DNA of 7,007 nucleotides. It comes from Bacteroidota bacterium (GTDB lineage: Bacteria > Bacteroidota > Bacteroidia > Chitinophagales > Chitinophagaceae). The position numbers and the translations under genes were made by a program. The notes under the pieces were generated by a model, which worked only from the letters and a program-made list of their open reading frames with translations, was not told where the DNA came from and made no database searches. The DNA lies in contig JAEWJV010000265.1 in the NCBI GenBank assembly GCA_023386395.1, forward strand, positions 1-7,007, written 5' to 3'. Of the stretch, positions 4,118 through 7,007 are shown in pieces (within the stretch, counting starts at the first letter, position 1; each line of letters starts with the position of its first letter).

Positions 4118-7007
4118 TTATTTATCGTTTACTTTATACACCTGTAATGCACTGCCTGCAACGCCTGCAAATATGTATGGGTATTGCCCAACATTCATTT
4201 GCAAAGCAGATTTCACATCGCCTTTTATGCTCATGCCCGATAATGTTTGCGGTATATAAATGAAGCCGCCTTTTCCATCGCCTTTTAATAAAGTACCATA
4301 AGAGGCATCAATAGCGCCAAGCTTTAACCTGTTATCTGTATGATTGCCGAATAACAATAAATCGGTTTTACCATCTTTATCAAAATCATCCGCAATAATT
4401 TTTGATATATAAGTAAACTGCGCCTGTGAAGGCAATACTGTTTTAATAAACTTTCCATTTGTATTTATAAATGCACAGGTATGTAATTCATTCACCGTAA
4501 GGGAATCTGATTTCGATATTTCATCAGGAGAGAAAATATCTGTGATAGTTGCGCTGGCATAATCCCTGTAGGTTGTAAACCTTTTACGCATGCCTGTAAT
4601 TTGATTGTTCAATTCATCGCGGCTCACAAAAGGATAACTTGTACTCTGGATATAAAAATTGAAAACAGGATCAAGATTACCATCGCCGTCGAAGTCTGCA
4701 TAATACATTTTTGCAGGCTCATCAGATGATGCATGTACCTGTGAGTTCAAACCAAGATTGCCCACAATAATATCATCTTTACCATCACCATTTATATCAG
4801 TCACGGTAAGCGTGTTCCAGAAACCATTATTGTTTCCCGGAAAATAAGTTGCCGTCGCATCTGTAAAACTATTGGCTGAATTTATGTATGATTTAACCGG
4901 CATAAATTCTCCGCACATAATTAAATCCTTTCTGCCATCATTATTCAAATCAATCCACTGTGCATCTGTAACCATGCCGGCTTTTGCAAAGCTTGCTTTT
5001 ATTTTGGTGAAATAGCCCTTGCCATTATTCTGCAATAAAAAACTTTCGGGCGTTGCAGGGTACTGGCCGGGAATAACCCTTCCGCCCACAAAGAGGTCAA
5101 TATCGCCATCATTATCATAATCGCAGGGCTTTACACAGCTCTTGCTGCTGGCGCTCATATCAGGCAAAGCATTTTGCAATATGTCAAAATTGTTTTTACC
5201 ATCATTTACATACAATTCATCCTGCAAGGCAGGCGTATTTGATTCAAATAATGAATAGCCGCCTTTGGCAATATATAGATCAGGATAACCATCGCCATTG
5301 GCATCAAAAAACGCAGCAGCTGCAATAGCTGAAGTGTTTTCATCACCAATACTTAAACCGGCAACGGGTTTGAATGAACCATCCTTTTGCTGCGTATAAA
5401 TTCTACCCGGATTATTACCATCGCCGCTTATAAAAACATCATCAAGCCCATCTTTATTAATATCGGCTTTAGCCATTGCAGGGCCTGTTTTGGAAAGCAT
5501 AAACAACATCAATGGCTGGCGCTTAAAATCGTTTTCATCAAACTCTGTTCTTGTATATTTCAGTATGTTTTCAGCCTTTGTAAAAATTGTTTGGAATGTT
5601 TTGGCTGAAGGCTGATTATACTTTTCCGTTGCTTCCTTTTCATCAATAACAAGATGCTGGTTTATATTCTGTTTTTGCAAAAGCATTGTTTTCTGATCAG
5701 GAAAAATAATGCGGACAGAATCAACAACAGATGCATTGCCTAATCCAAAAGTTACAGTGGCAGGCAGGCACGATAAATACCCGCGTGAAGAATTTACTTC
5801 CTGGTATTGTTCATTGCCGTTTGCATAAACATATACTTTTGAACCAATAGCAAAACTATTTTGGCCCATGCCTTTTAATTGTATTGAAATATAGGCTGAA
5901 TTATCGTTTTCCCTGCTCATGTTTTGGTATATAAATGCAGGTTGATTAACATTGTTTACAACAAGATCAAGATCGCCATCATTATCAAGATCAGCATATA
6001 CAGCGCCGCTTGATATGGAAGGTTCATTCATTCCCCAGTCTGTTATTTTATTAGTAAAAGTAAGGTCGTGGTTATTCCTGAAAATATAATTCGGCAGCTT
6101 TGTTGCAGGCATGGCTTTTACAAGGTCCATTAATAAAACCGGCTGACGTTCCACTGCTTTTTTCACTTTATAATCGCCCCAGTATTTAAGGAAATCCTTG
6201 TTGGTATAATCCCTTAAATAACCATTTGTAACAAAGAGGTCCTTATAACCATCGTTATCAAAATCGGCCAGCAATGGTGTCCAGCTCCAGTCAGTATTTG
6301 AAACACCTGCAAACTGTGCAATTTCACTGAAAGTGCCATCGCCATTGTTTAATTGCAGGGCATTGTGCATGTATTGTTTGTAAATGCCCTGGTTTATCAT
6401 TAACTGAAACGATTCATAGTTTTCCTGCAACTGCAATTGCTTCTGCCGCTTATTATCTTCCGGCAGCATATCGAGGTTTATAATATCAGGCAAGCCATCA
6501 TTGTTATAATCTGCAACATCTACGCCCATTGAAAACTGTGCAAGATGCCGGAAACAGTTTTGGGTTTCATCTTTAAATGTGCCATCGCGATTATTGATAT
6601 ATAAATAATCAGGTTCATTATAATCGTTGGTTACATACACATCCTGCCAGCCATCTTTATTAATATCGGCAATAGCAATGCCCAATCCAAAAGTTAACGG
6701 GCTTTGATGAAGGCCTGCTTTGGCAGATACATCTTTAAAATAGCCATGCCCGTCATTCTCATACAACTTGCTGCCGGCAAGGCTGTCAACATCATTGCGA
6801 TATTTTGCCAGTTCCTCATTACCAATTTTTTTATTGCTATGGTTAAGCAGGAACATGTCTAAATCACCATCATTATCGTAATCAAAAAAGGCGGCCTGTG
6901 TACTGAAACTTTTGTCATTAAGACCATATTGTTTCGCTTCTTCTTCAAATTTCAAATTGCCTTTGTTTATAAATAACTGGTTTCTTCTTGTATCATCATC
7001 TACTATT
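4118..7007 (-). CDS. FG-GAP/VCBS repeat protein with ASPIC/UnbV domain (CRTAC-like), N-terminus cut by right window edge
   Basis: The visible 962 residues form the C-terminal part of a large, probably exported protein of unknown ligand. The frame stays open to base 7006, so the TTG at 6955 is an ordinary leucine codon, not a start. Twelve calcium-binding loops of DxDxDGxxD type occur at fragment residues 42, 114, 166, 248, 339, 515, 568, 629, 686, 737, 771 and 874. They alternate with N-G-x-G-x-F turns (for example NNGDGTF, NNGKGYF), as in integrin-like beta-propellers. Between loops five and six lies an ASPIC/UnbV domain (about 379-455; IGSKVYVYANG, SRGYLS, FGLG, VRIIFPD). The linker before the second propeller has the family motif S-x-x-GPAMAKADINKDGLDDVF. 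Bacteroidota carry many such proteins, usually secreted or lipoprotein and often near SusC/SusD systems; no such neighbour is visible here. The signal peptide, if any, lies outside the window. Confidence 0.9.
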   Translation of the reverse strand, partial: IVDDDTRRNQLFINKGNLKFEEEAKQYGLNDKSFSTQAAFFDYDNDGDLDMFLLNHSNKKIGNEELAKYRNDVDSLAGSKLYENDGHGYFKDVSAKAGLHQSPLTFGLGIAIADINKDGWQDVYVTNDYNEPDYLYINNRDGTFKDETQNCFRHLAQFSMGVDVADYNNDGLPDIINLDMLPEDNKRQKQLQLQENYESFQLMINQGIYKQYMHNALQLNNGDGTFSEIAQFAGVSNTDWSWTPLLADFDNDGYKDLFVTNGYLRDYTNKDFLKYWGDYKVKKAVERQPVLLMDLVKAMPATKLPNYIFRNNHDLTFTNKITDWGMNEPSISSGAVYADLDNDGDLDLVVNNVNQPAFIYQNMSRENDNSAYISIQLKGMGQNSFAIGSKVYVYANGNEQYQEVNSSRGYLSCLPATVTFGLGNASVVDSVRIIFPDQKTMLLQKQNINQHLVIDEKEATEKYNQPSAKTFQTIFTKAENILKYTRTEFDENDFKRQPLMLFMLSKTGPAMAKADINKDGLDDVFISGDGNNPGRIYTQQKDGSFKPVAGLSIGDENTSAIAAAAFFDANGDGYPDLYIAKGGYSLFESNTPALQDELYVNDGKNNFDILQNALPDMSASSKSCVKPCDYDNDGDIDLFVGGRVIPGQYPATPESFLLQNNGKGYFTKIKASFAKAGMVTDAQWIDLNNDGRKDLIMCGEFMPVKSYINSANSFTDATATYFPGNNNGFWNTLTVTDINGDGKDDIIVGNLGLNSQVHASSDEPAKMYYADFDGDGNLDPVFNFYIQSTSYPFVSRDELNNQITGMRKRFTTYRDYASATITDIFSPDEISKSDSLTVNELHTCAFINTNGKFIKTVLPSQAQFTYISKIIADDFDKDGKTDLLLFGNHTDNRLKLGAIDASYGTLLKGDGKGGFIYIPQTLSGMSIKGDVKSALQMNVGQYPYIFAGVAGSALQVYKVNDK
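4361..6883 (-). repeat. Array of twelve coding repeats for calcium-binding loops (two propeller sets)
   Basis: Within the repeat-protein gene the codons for the twelve DxDxDG loops form a degenerate DNA repeat. On the plus strand it reads roughly CCATCnTTATnnnnATC, seen for example at about 5106, 5977, 6249, 6494 and 6870. Two copies, 5448-5467 and 6651-6670, are identical over 20 bases. Five loops (6883 to about 5966) precede the ASPIC/UnbV segment (about 5642-5872) and seven (about 5461 to 4361) follow it. Confidence 0.85.

Noticed and set aside
4361..6883. Regularly spaced short repeats that could suggest a CRISPR or tandem repeat array
   Set aside because: The repeats are degenerate, their spacing is irregular, and they are fully explained by codons of DxDxDG calcium loops in an open frame.
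6953..6955. TTG as the start codon of the large repeat protein
   Set aside because: The frame is open upstream to the window edge and encodes VDDDTRRNQLFINKGN, which continues the repeat pattern, so the gene is simply cut by the window.

Overview
The window looks like chromosomal DNA of a Bacteroidota bacterium, plausibly of the Chitinophagales. It is AT-rich (about 40% G+C by eye). Start codons lack clear Shine-Dalgarno sequences and sit behind A/T-rich leaders. The large FG-GAP/VCBS plus ASPIC/UnbV protein at the right end is of a type very common in that phylum. The taxonomic placement is inference; no rRNA or marker gene is present.

Layout: (1) 1-2370, minus strand, read right to left: an SLC1/DAACS-type dicarboxylate or acidic amino acid symporter (1138-2370), a DedA/VTT membrane protein 20 bp downstream of it (431-1117), and the N-terminal 122 codons of an MFS transporter that runs off the left edge (1-366). 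(2) 2371-2496: a 126-bp divergent intergenic region that should hold the promoters of the symporter and of the next gene. (3) 2497-4026, plus strand: a 509-residue APC-superfamily permease of the cationic amino acid transporter type. (4) 4027-4117: a convergent gap with a perfect 18-bp hairpin followed by a T-run, an intrinsic terminator. (5) 4118-7007, minus strand: the C-terminal 962 residues of a large calcium-loop repeat protein whose N-terminus lies beyond the right edge.

Four of the five genes are integral membrane proteins and at least three are solute transporters. The likely theme is uptake of amino acids or organic acids, with two mechanistically different amino acid-type carriers sharing one divergent control region. 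The DedA protein would serve lipid-carrier recycling or membrane homeostasis and may simply share the symporter transcript. The repeat protein is on a separate, convergent transcript and need not be related.

I saw no rRNA, tRNA, CRISPR array, insertion sequence, phage gene or defence system. The window reads as mostly ordinary core or niche-adaptation content. The points most worth a second look are the mixed substrate/sodium-site signature of the symporter, the two-propeller layout of the repeat protein with a conserved long insert, and the unusually perfect terminator hairpin.
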